In this document: positions 24,577 to 33,697 of the stretch, in pieces
How positions within the stretch are numbered: position 1 is the stretch's first letter
How the letters are laid out: each line of letters begins with the position of its first letter
Assembly: GCA_964628835.1 (NCBI GenBank)
Contig: CAZVME010000001.1
Location: 62,001 to 126,000 of the forward strand
Length of the DNA: 64,000 nucleotides
DNA from: JAAGZL01 sp964628835
Lineage (GTDB): Bacteria; Pseudomonadota; Gammaproteobacteria; Chromatiales; Chromatiaceae
Direction: 5' to 3'
Position numbers and translations under genes: made by a program
The notes under the pieces: generated by a model
Told to the model about the DNA's origin: nothing
Seen by the model: the letters and a program-made list of their open reading frames with translations, nothing else
Database searches by the model: none

Positions 24577-25587
24577 TTACGCCAAATGAACATTAAATTC
24601 GCCGGTCATGCTGACTTGTAAGCCAATTTCTTGATAAGCCAGAAGACCCTCAAACTCCCCTTGGAATGTATTACTTTCTAGGTAACCAACGGCTCTTGTT
24701 TGAGTATTAACGTTCATATTTATAGGAAATGGAGATTCTCTCCAAGTAGTTAGATCAAGAACCATTTCTCCCTGCGGCAATATATGGTCGGTTACCGAGG
24801 CAAATATGGTCGGCCGCTCAGGGTCGCAAGACACTGATTCACTTTCGCTAGTTAACCGCAAGGAATGTAAGCCCAGTTTTTCATTCAATCTCTGTAGTGA
24901 CTGAAATGGAACCATAGTTTCTATATATACTTCCAACTTGCCATCTTCACCCCTCTCCACAGACCCACCAGTAATTGTCATAACCAGCCCAATGAGATGT
25001 GGTAATTTCATTGAGTTGTCATTATATACAATCGACCCAGTCGTTATTCGAACTATTGACCGTAAGCCTGGGCCTATTGGTATACCCGAATCCACCTCTT
25101 GATTAGAATAATCCCTAAGTAACGAATCTGGGGATAAGATGTTTTCAATGGTGATAAGCGAGCTTTCTAATTCATCATAACCACACTGAAATACTGGCGC
25201 TTCTTCCGGGCCGCGGTTTGTTTGATATATTTTGAACTCTTGGCCATTAGTTAAGCAAAAGTATATCGCTCGAATTTCAGGGTGATTGGCATATGTCCAA
25301 GATTGCTCTTGTGCATCTTGGTTCAGAGACGCATCTGGAGACTTGGCTTCGATTACCCATCTAACTTGCCTATAGGCTTCACAAATATAATCCGCTCGTC
25401 CTCGCAAGATTGGATCAGTGTTTTTCTTTCTTCCTAAAAAGGACTTTGGATATGAAAGAGATTGCTCCCTAATTACGTTATGCTCCGTGCCAGACCGGTA
25501 CCCAAGATATCGCAAGAGAGGAGCAATTATTTCTTCTCGAATGTCCGTTTCATTCAACTGTTGGAAATCGTAATTAGGAAAATCCAT
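24577..25587 (-). CDS. free-standing HsdR-N-type nuclease domain protein
   Basis: A 336-aa protein. Residues about 10-140 match the type I restriction HsdR N-terminal domain: NETDIREEIIAPLLRYLGY, GRADYICEA and WVIEAKSPDASLN supply the D ... E-x-K site of the PD-(D/E)xK fold. No helicase motor follows; the C-terminal 190 residues are beta-rich and unrecognised. Such isolated HsdR-N proteins may act in defence, or bind DNA ends. The attC right after its stop shows it is the first cassette of the nested array. Confidence 0.8.
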   Translation of the reverse strand: MDFPNYDFQQLNETDIREEIIAPLLRYLGYRSGTEHNVIREQSLSYPKSFLGRKKNTDPILRGRADYICEAYRQVRWVIEAKSPDASLNQDAQEQSWTYANHPEIRAIYFCLTNGQEFKIYQTNRGPEEAPVFQCGYDELESSLITIENILSPDSLLRDYSNQEVDSGIPIGPGLRSIVRITTGSIVYNDNSMKLPHLIGLVMTITGGSVERGEDGKLEVYIETMVPFQSLQRLNEKLGLHSLRLTSESESVSCDPERPTIFASVTDHILPQGEMVLDLTTWRESPFPINMNVNTQTRAVGYLESNTFQGEFEGLLAYQEIGLQVSMTGEFNVHLA

Positions 25588-25757
25588 GTTAGTTCCTTAA
25601 GTCGTATTGCACGCACCAATATTGACTTACGTTGTATTATTTTCTTGCGGAATACATTTTGAGCAGAGGCGAACTCTCTTATCTGCATCCTGCTTCTTAT
25701 TAGGTGTATTCCATGTCACGTCCAAGGTTATCAAAGAATTGGTCCAGACGGAACCGT

Positions 25758-26096
25758 TTAGACCTTTCCTTCCAGCTTCAATCTTGCCCTTTCCGAAGGC
25801 GGCCCAACAGTTGATGGCAGATTCGCAATCATTTCTCTGCCCGCCTCAAGAGCTTCCGCCCAGCCAATTAGATCCTCAAACTCTCGATAGCCTCCATTAT
25901 CAATCGTTTCAGAGAAGTCAGGCCCCATGATCCACATATACCCAACTTCACCCATGGTGAGTCCTCTTTCCTGAAGGATTCGATCTATGGCCTCCTCTTT
26001 GGTTTCACTCTTCTTGGCAGCTTCCCAGATATAATGCTTACCCGATTGCCCACCTGATTCTTTCTCTAATTTCGCCACTCGTGTTTTGATAGTCAT
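25758..26096 (-). CDS. small element protein with MTIKTR..LEK N-terminus (copy 3)
   Basis: A 112-aa protein starting MTIKTRVAKLEKES, the same opening as the 64-aa protein just upstream (MTIKTRLVRLEKS) and close to the 78-aa protein (MANIRSRLNHLEKG). I chose the internal ATG at 26096 on that basis; the longer frame adds 12 unrelated residues. The remainder contains ...AIDRILQERGLTMGEVGY. These tandem genes follow the DUF5681 gene. The N-terminal amphipathic helix may be a shared interaction motif. Confidence 0.65.
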   Translation of the reverse strand: MTIKTRVAKLEKESGGQSGKHYIWEAAKKSETKEEAIDRILQERGLTMGEVGYMWIMGPDFSETIDNGGYREFEDLIGWAEALEAGREMIANLPSTVGPPSERARLKLEGKV

Positions 26097-26192
26097 AACT
26101 GTATTACCTACTAATTTTGGAAGCGATTCCAACCACTCTAAAAGTTTTTGAGATCTATCTTCTTGCCCGGGGACCGAACTCCATCTATAAGT

Positions 26193-26387
26193 TCAATCTG
26201 CCTTTACCCCAACAACTAAGATAGAGCGAGTTCCTGGCTCCAAGCCAAGGCGCTTGGCAGCCTCTTCAGAAGATTCTTCTGGCTGGCATACAACCAGTCT
26301 CTTTGAATATAACTTCTGAGGAAGATTCATTAGATATTCCGGTTCTGCTGATTTCTCCAGTCTCACCAAGCGTGTCTTGATAGTCAT
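26193..26387 (-). CDS. small element protein with MTIKTR..LEK N-terminus (copy 2)
   Basis: A 64-aa protein (MTIKTRLVRLEKSAEPEYLM ...) whose ATG overlaps the stop of the 78-aa gene (ATGA). It belongs to the local three-member set sharing a basic-hydrophobic N-terminal helix ending LEK. The C-terminal part contains SEEAAKRLGLEPG, which also appears in diverged form in the larger copy (TKEEAIDRILQERG). Function unknown. Confidence 0.65.
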   Translation of the reverse strand: MTIKTRLVRLEKSAEPEYLMNLPQKLYSKRLVVCQPEESSEEAAKRLGLEPGTRSILVVGVKAD

Positions 26388-26620
26388 GATGGCAGCCTCC
26401 CAAGTCTGGAAAAATCCTTCACTATTACATTTGGGTCTTGTTCTCTTTTGATATGCCGCTTTGCCCTTTCCTGATCTCCTCCGTAATACCTGGTCAATAC
26501 ATCAAACTTGGTATCTCCTGGTCTGATATCAACATTACAGAAATCATGAATAACGACGGTGATGTCATCATCTTTATGGCCCTTCTCCAAATGATTCAGC
26601 CTGCTTCTAATATTTGCCAT
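26384..26620 (-). CDS. small element protein with LEK N-terminus (copy 1)
   Basis: A 78-aa protein (MANIRSRLNHLEKGHKDDD ...) with a C-terminal part rich in charged residues (YYGGDQERAKRHIKREQDPN). First of three tandem small genes with the same N-terminal pattern, and translationally coupled to the next. I suspect a role with the DUF5681 protein encoded 130 bp upstream, because such proteins lie near packaging genes in phages, but this is inference. Confidence 0.65.
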   Translation of the reverse strand: MANIRSRLNHLEKGHKDDDITVVIHDFCNVDIRPGDTKFDVLTRYYGGDQERAKRHIKREQDPNVIVKDFSRLGRLPS

Positions 26621-26624
26621 TTAC

Positions 26625-26750
26625 TTACTCCAGTTCTTCTAGCCATTCTTCGTGAGACCTAGCACCTTGAAGGCCAAGATATTCCCCCTGGTAGCCGTTT
26701 AACCGCACATCAAACTCCAGATCATCTGATCCTTCATAGTGGATAGCCAT
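26625..26750 (-). CDS. 41-aa acidic small protein
   Basis: Below common length cutoffs. The ATG overlaps the stop of the DUF5681 gene by one base (TAATG), and the stop lies four bases before the next start. The peptide is acidic and aromatic (MAIHYEGSDDLEFDVRLNGY ... EEWLEELE). The tight coupling on both sides is the evidence that it is translated. Confidence 0.65.
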   Translation of the reverse strand: MAIHYEGSDDLEFDVRLNGYQGEYLGLQGARSHEEWLEELE

Positions 26751-27151
26751 TAATGTTTCTCATGACGTTCCTCCAGCGCCTTGACCCGCTGGTCAAGTTC
26801 ATCCACCTCAGTAACCCTGGCTACAGATGAGAGCGCCTGTAGCATATTGGTTGCCTCCCCAGGACTCACCTTTCCACTTGCCATTGCCACCATGATTTGA
26901 GTACCTTGCTCGGTCAGCGAACCTTTCAGCTCACCGATCTCTACCGGTTCATCTCTGGCCTTGATTGCCGGCACTACTCGTTCCAGGCAAAGGCGTAGTG
27001 CAGCCCCGTCCCCTTCCAGTGCCATTTCCACTGCTTTCTTCATCAGATTTTTGGCATGAGACTCCAGAAATTCCCGATGCATTACACGCCGATCCTTAAT
27101 TCCTTTTGGGCGTCCTTTGGGATTTCCGCTTTTCCCTTTTTTAAATGTCAT
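26750..27151 (-). CDS. DUF5681 protein
   Basis: A 133-aa protein starting MTFKKGKSGNPKGRPKGIKD, the DUF5681 signature. A helical body and a C-terminal coiled coil (DELDQRVKALEERHEKH) follow. DUF5681 proteins often sit immediately upstream of phage large terminase genes and are suspected terminase small subunits or DNA-binding packaging factors. No large terminase follows here. Its start overlaps the stop of the 1,812-aa gene (ATGA). If the element is a satellite, this protein is a candidate for redirecting packaging. Confidence 0.75.
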   Translation of the reverse strand: MTFKKGKSGNPKGRPKGIKDRRVMHREFLESHAKNLMKKAVEMALEGDGAALRLCLERVVPAIKARDEPVEIGELKGSLTEQGTQIMVAMASGKVSPGEATNMLQALSSVARVTEVDELDQRVKALEERHEKH

Positions 27152-30100
27152 TTCTTTGATCCTCCACTGATCTGATCAATTTCCTGTGCCTGGATATCCG
27201 TGACAATCGTCTCCAGTAGCTCATTCTTCTCATGAAGCAACCGGTCCAGCGCAATACGCTTCTTCTTTGGAGTAAGAAGCGGATCAATATAGACCTGGTG
27301 CATCTCCTTTTTAATCCCCTGCAGTTTCTTATTGCCTCGGGTCAGCTGCTTGTAACGACCAACCTCCTTTCGTTCTTCGATCTCGTCGGCAATATCAGGC
27401 CGGCCAATTCTATCCATCTGTTTAATGGTTCTTCTAAGCTCTGTTGCCTCTCGGAACATGTCGTAGAACTTGGTCTCAAACTTGGTCCGCTTCATAGGAG
27501 TCTTTGCATAAAACCGCCGCATAACGGGATATTGATCTACTCGCATATCCGGCTTGTCGTCATAAAGGGCAGCATCGGTCAGAGCAAGGCCGTACATTGC
27601 CCAGGTACTGAGATATCCCCTGAGTAGGGCTTCGGTGCGTGCCGGGGCTATTTGCAGTTCTCGTGGCATGTGACGGCTCTTGAGGCCGGCTTCTTTAAGT
27701 ACCTTTGCCGTATATGGTTTTGATCTAGCAAATGGCGCCAGCTGTTCCATGGTGGATGTCTCAATAGGCGCACCGGTAAATCTGTTCCGATTCAAATACT
27801 GCTCATACATCGGCCGGATGGCTTGAGGCACATAATCCAGCTTGAACTGATCCAGAACGATCCTGAGGAAATCCCTGCTCAGTTTCTTTGGAGCAGAATT
27901 CATCACTCCTTCCATGGATCGCTCTGCCATGGAGGACACTGCCCCGATCTCCCATAACTTCGGGTACCTGAAGTGGTGGTACCGATCCTCTACCGATGTT
28001 CCTTCATGCATGCCTGGCTTTGGGATGAAGAAGTGCCAATGTGTGTCTTTGTCCCAATCCTCCAGCTTATCGTACAGTTCGTTATCCCGGTTGATCCCAT
28101 AGAGCGCCATGGATGTCAGCGCAAGGAGAGCAGTTCTTGTGGCTATCTGCCGTTTGTTATCATCATGAGCAAAGCCACGGTAGAGCCTATCCATGCCGTT
28201 GACGCCGGCTTTGAGAAACATCACCGTATCGAAGAAGAATCCCAGGACCTCACTATCACCCCTCATGGCAAAGTCCGTTGATACTTCCCTACCTAAATAG
28301 GCTGCATGTTTAGGATGGGCCCCTGCTGCCCTTGCTCGCTTGAACTCACCAAGCCTTGTGGACATCTCAAATGCATCTGCCATCGTTTCCAAGGCATAGA
28401 GAAACTTCGCTGGCCCATCGATCACAGTTTTGTAATTGACTCCTTTCTTGCCATAGAATCGTTCTAGCTTTTTCTTGAAGGCCTTGTCATCCAAATAGAT
28501 GCTGGAAAATCCAATTCCATTTGCAATAGCCTCCTGATAGTCCTTATCCTTCTTTACCCGGGACCGCATACCCCTGATAGAGTCCATAAACGGCTTAAAT
28601 CCATGCTTGGACATGATGCCGCCCATCAGGGTATCGCGAGCTATATTGGCCGCCATGAAGTCCAAGCTGAGAGTGACTGAAGATTGTCCCACCCTTCTGA
28701 ATCCACTCAAGACCCTGGTAATCCAGTTCTTAGTTGGACGATCCAGAGAAGTCATGGCACGCATCAGAAGCGGATCTCCCACCTCGTAATAGATGGGCTT
28801 ACCTCCTCGCATCACCGCAGTTACATTTTTACCTTTTGGCGCCTGGCCAAATTGGAAGACATTCACCAGATCTTTAAGCTTACTGAAATCTCCGGTTACA
28901 TCTTCCGGGATGATACCGGCCTGATTCACAATCCGGACTATTTCATCTTTGGATATTTTGATCGGTTTGGCATCTCGGGCAATCTTCACCATGAACCTTC
29001 CACCACCACGGACTCTATCAGCCAGATTGGCAACCTGAACCCGGGCATCATTGCGGACTGCTTCAACCATCAGGTGGGAAGCGTTCTGGATCATGTTCTG
29101 CAGGACATCCCGGAGGTTGTCGGTTCCACCGGTCAAACGGGCTATGCCCTTCCAGTCTCCTGATACTCCACTGTCCGCCTGTTGCCGTTGGCCGGTATGG
29201 AGACGGTAAAAAGGTAGATATTGTGCGCGTTTCCAGAGTTTACGGGTTTCTGGATTGATGATCCCCAGGGCTTGAGCAAAATCTACGACCCGATGGTTCC
29301 AGGTCTGGTATTCTCGAAAGGCTTTTTTAAACTCCGGCGTTTCCAGCCGGAGCATGGCGGTAATCTCCGCCCGGGTGAAAAGATGCTCCCTACCCTGCAA
29401 CATGAGCTCTTGTGCTGATCGTCCTACTGCGTACCGCGTCCAATCTTCAATCCGATCTGATACTGGTTCCAGGATGGTTTCCAAGCCTTTACCTTTAAAG
29501 CTGAATGATCTATCCGGATTGACGATAGGCGCACCGATAGTGAGAGCACCTTCGACCATACTATGTGAGCCTCTAGTCAATCGAGCTGTCTCATAGGGCC
29601 CTACTGGATTGATCTTGCCGGTAAGGTTTCTCTCCATAGTGTAGATACCGTCCAGGTCATCACTTACGGCCTGGCGGAATCCATGGATTGTGTTGTGTAT
29701 CGCCTCATTGATTGGCTTTCTCGGCCCGCCAATCTTGGAGGCTGCTCGCTGAATGGCAGATTGTTCATACCACTTGGTCATTGCTTTGCGTGCCTTCTCG
29801 ATATGAGGCCCGTATTCATGACGCTGGGTAAATTGCTGGAACCACTTGTAGTACTGGGGGGCGGCCTCTTTCGCCTTTTCGTTCTGAGTCATATAAAGCC
29901 GGACAAACTCAGCAAAGCCCTCATAGACCTTGGAAGTGTCATAAGAAACCGACTTCAATTCATCCCTGTGCTCCTTCTTCAGAAAGCTCTTCTTTATCTC
30001 CGGTACCCGATCATCAATCAGATGAGCCAATTCATGGGCTGCTGTCTCCAGATCATTCTTATGCTTGATCCGGACAGCTTCCTTCTTTGGCATGTAGTTT

Positions 30101-32586
30101 CCAAGCACACCTTTCCGCTTGATCCTGCCCTGATACAGAGGGACCTTGAGGGCCTTGAGAAATGGAATAAGTACATCTTCCCTACGAATCGGCTTACCGG
30201 CTTTCGGTTCTGCCTTCTCCTTCAGCTTGGCATCATTGACAAAACCAACATAAGAAGCACCAGGAGAGAAAGAGTTGACGCCACTTTTCGGCATTTCATC
30301 TTCTTTTGAATAACGGTATTTTTTAACGCTGGCACGATGTTTTGTTTTTTGTGGATTTTTCACCCATGTCTTGAACTTATCCAGCGGCATCTGCTTAATA
30401 CCACCCAGGCCCTTCCATCCCTTTTCATAGTTGGCAAGGTATATCTTGGCAGCTTCTGCTTCGGTAGATGCACCCATAACAACTTTTGCTTCATCATACT
30501 TGCCGGTCTTCGGGTTAACCTGATCTATAACAAATACTGGCAATTCCGAGTTTGCAGCATTGTCACCAAGGAACACGTCCACATGATCACCATCTTTGGC
30601 TTCACTTTGGCGGATATACCCATAGTGGTGCTTTATCTCTTGAGACCACTTCTTACCGCCCGGGTCAGTGCCTGAACGCATGGACCCCGTGGGATTCTCG
30701 ATGCTAATTTGTAGCCCATTAAAATTGAGCTTTGCTTTTCTGTAATTTCCAGCCTTCTTCTCCGCCTCCGTCGGTTCACTTAGATTATTTTGTGGAGAAG
30801 TTGCCGCTTCATGAGCTACAACATCAATGGAGGCCTTTGTCACTACAGGACTTGTATCAGAACCAACCTCAGATTTTAGGTCAGCTACTAATTTGCTTTC
30901 TTCGGTAACACTGCTAATCCCGGCCTGAGGATTATCAACTTCATGAGCAATAACATCCTCAGATTTACTTTGCCCCAGAGCAGCACGAATATCCTCTTCA
31001 TCATTCCGGCTGAATGTCAGACCACCCCGTTTCTTATTCGGCATACCTTTTTTCGTGATGCCGGCATCAACCAGTTTGGTACGGATATCTTCCGCTTCAC
31101 CAATCACAGCAAAGGATTTGTCCGATACATCCTCATAAGCAAATTTCGGCTGATCTGGTATTTGGTTCTTTTCTGCTAATGAACTGCTGATAGCTGAAGA
31201 ATTAGTAGGTTCTATTGGAACTGCAACATTACGATCAATCGTCTGATCCTGTTGAACTGCCAGAGCTTCTGCAAGCTGTCCATCAATAGCTTTTTGCAGA
31301 GTTACTTCATCCCGATAGAACAACACCCTACCTCCTTCCAGGTAACCAACCTTTGCGCCTTTTGGAGCAGCTGGTACTTTCGCACCTGGCTCGAATACAG
31401 CAGCTGGCATTTTCCCTTGAGCAAATGCTTCCAGTTCTGAATGAACGGGAGTTGAGGCCTGCTGTACCGGTTCAGTCTGAACACCCTCAGGGATAATATT
31501 CTCTTCAGTCTGAACATCTCCTTTCGCAGCCTCTCCTGCCTTCTGCGTCGATTTCAGACTAATAGAGGCCATGACATCACCGGGCAGCCCAAGCACCTCC
31601 AACAGCGCCTCAGCAGCTACCTCACCCTTCTCTGCCTCCTCTCCTACAACTTTTTTCCGTGCAATCTCTCCAGTAGCTCCTCCAAGCATCTGGATAAAAG
31701 TCTGCGCCGGAATATTTGTAACCTGACCTGGACCTATCCGCCATGGAACCACTGCTGAGGTAAGGGCATCTACTCCACCCTGAGTAATGGATTGCAGGGC
31801 TGCTCGTGCTTCCGCCTGATCATACTCAAAGCCTTTCTGTAAAGCCTCACCAACATTTGGTCCAAAGGTATTTGCAACGCTGGAGATAAACCCACCGCCG
31901 GCCATTGCCGCACTAATGCGAGTCATACCCTGCATTGCAACAGGGAGTAGTTTGTCAGTGCCTTTTGCACCAACGAAGAAACTCAGGATCTGGGGAGCAA
32001 GCTCAGCAGCCTGGTCAATCAAGAAGCCTGAGGTATCTGGTGAGTCAGCCACCTCCTTCACAAAGGCGCCGGCAGCACCCAGATAGGAGTCTTCCTTATT
32101 AGCCGATTCAACCGCTCGTGCCATGGTGGGATGCTGTGGTAACTTTTCAATCTCCTTCTGGTGACCCACAACCTCCTGGCGATCTCTTTCCGTCTGGGAC
32201 TGCAGCCACTCACCAACAGGGCTGGTATCAAAAACTCCCTGATCATCAACTAAAGCATCACCCAAAGCAGCACCTGCACCAGCCAGTGATTGCTTTAGTC
32301 TACGAGCACCACGTTCCAGACTGGGGAGTACACCACCACCAGCTTCCCCATAATCTTCAACGGCCTGTTCCTCCAGAGTCTGCGCCTCCATGGTTTGGGA
32401 CTGAGTATCACCCCACTTACGGTTCCAAGGCTTGATTGCTCCCTGGGACTGCTCAGCGCTTCCTTCAACCTGGCTCACCTCACCCTCTGGATTATCAGGG
32501 TTTTCCTGCACATTCCACTGACGTTCCCAAGGTGGAGTGTGGTTACTGGCTTGCGGGCTACCCCAGGCCCTTTTCCATGGTTCCAT
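27148..32586 (-). CDS. 1,812-aa polyvalent protein (putative ejection/internal virion protein)
   Basis: A giant multi-domain protein of the phage polyvalent-protein class. The N-terminus has three PWxRxW motifs (residues 3-8, 19-24, 53-58). A Gly/Ala-rich, possibly membrane-active region (about 85-345) follows. Residues about 620-745 match the inorganic-pyrophosphatase-like polyvalent domain (HHYGYIRQSEAKDGDHVDVF). Residues 850-900 hold a zinc-peptidase motif, HELAH at 851-855 with a downstream YEGFAEF glutamate (E893). From about 1295 the sequence fits the LPD38-type domain (SLDFMAANIARDTLMGG). Such proteins are typically packed in podovirus heads and injected with DNA. It is coupled to both neighbours. 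Domain names are from memory of the families. Confidence 0.82.
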   Translation of the reverse strand: MEPWKRAWGSPQASNHTPPWERQWNVQENPDNPEGEVSQVEGSAEQSQGAIKPWNRKWGDTQSQTMEAQTLEEQAVEDYGEAGGGVLPSLERGARRLKQSLAGAGAALGDALVDDQGVFDTSPVGEWLQSQTERDRQEVVGHQKEIEKLPQHPTMARAVESANKEDSYLGAAGAFVKEVADSPDTSGFLIDQAAELAPQILSFFVGAKGTDKLLPVAMQGMTRISAAMAGGGFISSVANTFGPNVGEALQKGFEYDQAEARAALQSITQGGVDALTSAVVPWRIGPGQVTNIPAQTFIQMLGGATGEIARKKVVGEEAEKGEVAAEALLEVLGLPGDVMASISLKSTQKAGEAAKGDVQTEENIIPEGVQTEPVQQASTPVHSELEAFAQGKMPAAVFEPGAKVPAAPKGAKVGYLEGGRVLFYRDEVTLQKAIDGQLAEALAVQQDQTIDRNVAVPIEPTNSSAISSSLAEKNQIPDQPKFAYEDVSDKSFAVIGEAEDIRTKLVDAGITKKGMPNKKRGGLTFSRNDEEDIRAALGQSKSEDVIAHEVDNPQAGISSVTEESKLVADLKSEVGSDTSPVVTKASIDVVAHEAATSPQNNLSEPTEAEKKAGNYRKAKLNFNGLQISIENPTGSMRSGTDPGGKKWSQEIKHHYGYIRQSEAKDGDHVDVFLGDNAANSELPVFVIDQVNPKTGKYDEAKVVMGASTEAEAAKIYLANYEKGWKGLGGIKQMPLDKFKTWVKNPQKTKHRASVKKYRYSKEDEMPKSGVNSFSPGASYVGFVNDAKLKEKAEPKAGKPIRREDVLIPFLKALKVPLYQGRIKRKGVLGNYMPKKEAVRIKHKNDLETAAHELAHLIDDRVPEIKKSFLKKEHRDELKSVSYDTSKVYEGFAEFVRLYMTQNEKAKEAAPQYYKWFQQFTQRHEYGPHIEKARKAMTKWYEQSAIQRAASKIGGPRKPINEAIHNTIHGFRQAVSDDLDGIYTMERNLTGKINPVGPYETARLTRGSHSMVEGALTIGAPIVNPDRSFSFKGKGLETILEPVSDRIEDWTRYAVGRSAQELMLQGREHLFTRAEITAMLRLETPEFKKAFREYQTWNHRVVDFAQALGIINPETRKLWKRAQYLPFYRLHTGQRQQADSGVSGDWKGIARLTGGTDNLRDVLQNMIQNASHLMVEAVRNDARVQVANLADRVRGGGRFMVKIARDAKPIKISKDEIVRIVNQAGIIPEDVTGDFSKLKDLVNVFQFGQAPKGKNVTAVMRGGKPIYYEVGDPLLMRAMTSLDRPTKNWITRVLSGFRRVGQSSVTLSLDFMAANIARDTLMGGIMSKHGFKPFMDSIRGMRSRVKKDKDYQEAIANGIGFSSIYLDDKAFKKKLERFYGKKGVNYKTVIDGPAKFLYALETMADAFEMSTRLGEFKRARAAGAHPKHAAYLGREVSTDFAMRGDSEVLGFFFDTVMFLKAGVNGMDRLYRGFAHDDNKRQIATRTALLALTSMALYGINRDNELYDKLEDWDKDTHWHFFIPKPGMHEGTSVEDRYHHFRYPKLWEIGAVSSMAERSMEGVMNSAPKKLSRDFLRIVLDQFKLDYVPQAIRPMYEQYLNRNRFTGAPIETSTMEQLAPFARSKPYTAKVLKEAGLKSRHMPRELQIAPARTEALLRGYLSTWAMYGLALTDAALYDDKPDMRVDQYPVMRRFYAKTPMKRTKFETKFYDMFREATELRRTIKQMDRIGRPDIADEIEERKEVGRYKQLTRGNKKLQGIKKEMHQVYIDPLLTPKKKRIALDRLLHEKNELLETIVTDIQAQEIDQISGGSKK

Positions 32587-33683
32587 TATCTTTCTCCTTG
32601 TTGGGTACCACCACCATTTCCTGCTTGCTGCCAGTTACCTTGATCATTTGGATCACCTCCAAGAAATTGGTAACCATCTGACACTGTTCCAGGTTTTAAG
32701 TCTTGAACAGACGGCGCCGCCTCATGTCCCAAATAACTTTGGTGTATTGATTCAAAATCTGGATCTTCACCTACCTTTCTTTGAGTAGCTGCTCTGAGTA
32801 CTCCCGAAAGATGAGGGTCATACAAAGGATTATTTCGGCCCGTTGCTGTTGCCTCCTGAGTACGCCTCATAATCTCTTCACGACTCAGATCACCTAGCGC
32901 CCTACGTGCTTGGTTGATCTCACTATTATTAGCTTGCTGTGCAGCGGTCAGACCACCCTGTTTCTTTGCTGTAGCCAATTCCATTTTCTGCTTATGCTTA
33001 TTTGCCTCCAATCCGTTTTCAACACGACCCATTTGAGCAAAATCCTGCATTCGCTTTACAGGGACTCGCACCGGACTATTATTGTTGAGGATCGGAGATA
33101 ACATTCCACCTTCACCCTGTTCAAAAAAGTCTACGGTCTCAATCCGATCCAAGCCTTGGCCAGCTCGACCCGGACGGACAAATACATCCTTTTGAATACC
33201 GCCTCTAGTGATATTTGAAAATCCTGGAACAATGTTTGGCAACAATCCAACCATCTCACTGGTCAGTGCAACCTGACCGCTCTCGTCCGGTACCAGCATA
33301 CTCATCTGATCAGCAAATCGTGCAAAGCTACGAACCCGTCTTGACTCTCTTTTTTTAGCTTCTGCATCTTCATCCACGTTCCCTCTTGCAGATTGCCCAA
33401 GAAAGTTTAAGGTTTGTTGCTTTTCGCGTTTTAATTGCTGTTTTAGAATCCCATGCTCCTTATTCCTCATCCCAATTCCATCAAGACGATCCATAGCTAC
33501 TTGCTGGCTAACTCCGGGAATGAATGGGTCCACCAACCCCTGATAGTTGCTTTCTTTTTTCAGAGTTCGGGATTTCCTCACCCCCCCCTTTCTCTTTCGC
33601 TTTGGGGCTTTGCCGACACTTAAAGAAGGTGCATTCCCGGCCTTGAATCTACTACCACTATTAAATCTGTTTAATCCGCTCAT
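32586..33683 (-). CDS. putative internal virion/ejection protein B
   Basis: A 365-aa basic, low-complexity-rich protein. The N-terminus is strongly basic (KAPKRKRKGGVRKSRTLKK), the middle is charged and helical, and the C-terminus is Gly/Gln/Asn-rich. No enzyme motif. Its stop overlaps the start of the 1,812-aa gene (TAATG). A mid-size, disordered protein between a 306-aa and a giant protein is the order of the three ejection-protein genes in many podoviruses (about gp14-gp15-gp16 order in T7). The role is inferred from order and composition, not from sequence identity. Confidence 0.6.
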   Translation of the reverse strand: MSGLNRFNSGSRFKAGNAPSLSVGKAPKRKRKGGVRKSRTLKKESNYQGLVDPFIPGVSQQVAMDRLDGIGMRNKEHGILKQQLKREKQQTLNFLGQSARGNVDEDAEAKKRESRRVRSFARFADQMSMLVPDESGQVALTSEMVGLLPNIVPGFSNITRGGIQKDVFVRPGRAGQGLDRIETVDFFEQGEGGMLSPILNNNSPVRVPVKRMQDFAQMGRVENGLEANKHKQKMELATAKKQGGLTAAQQANNSEINQARRALGDLSREEIMRRTQEATATGRNNPLYDPHLSGVLRAATQRKVGEDPDFESIHQSYLGHEAAPSVQDLKPGTVSDGYQFLGGDPNDQGNWQQAGNGGGTQQGER

Positions 33684-33697
33684 TTCATTCCCCTAGC

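Noticed and set aside
25588..25757. Coding-like leftward frame ending near 25626 with ...RVRLCSKCIPQ
   Set aside because: The frame has no start codon and runs back into the end of the 112-aa gene; I could not tell a remnant from chance.
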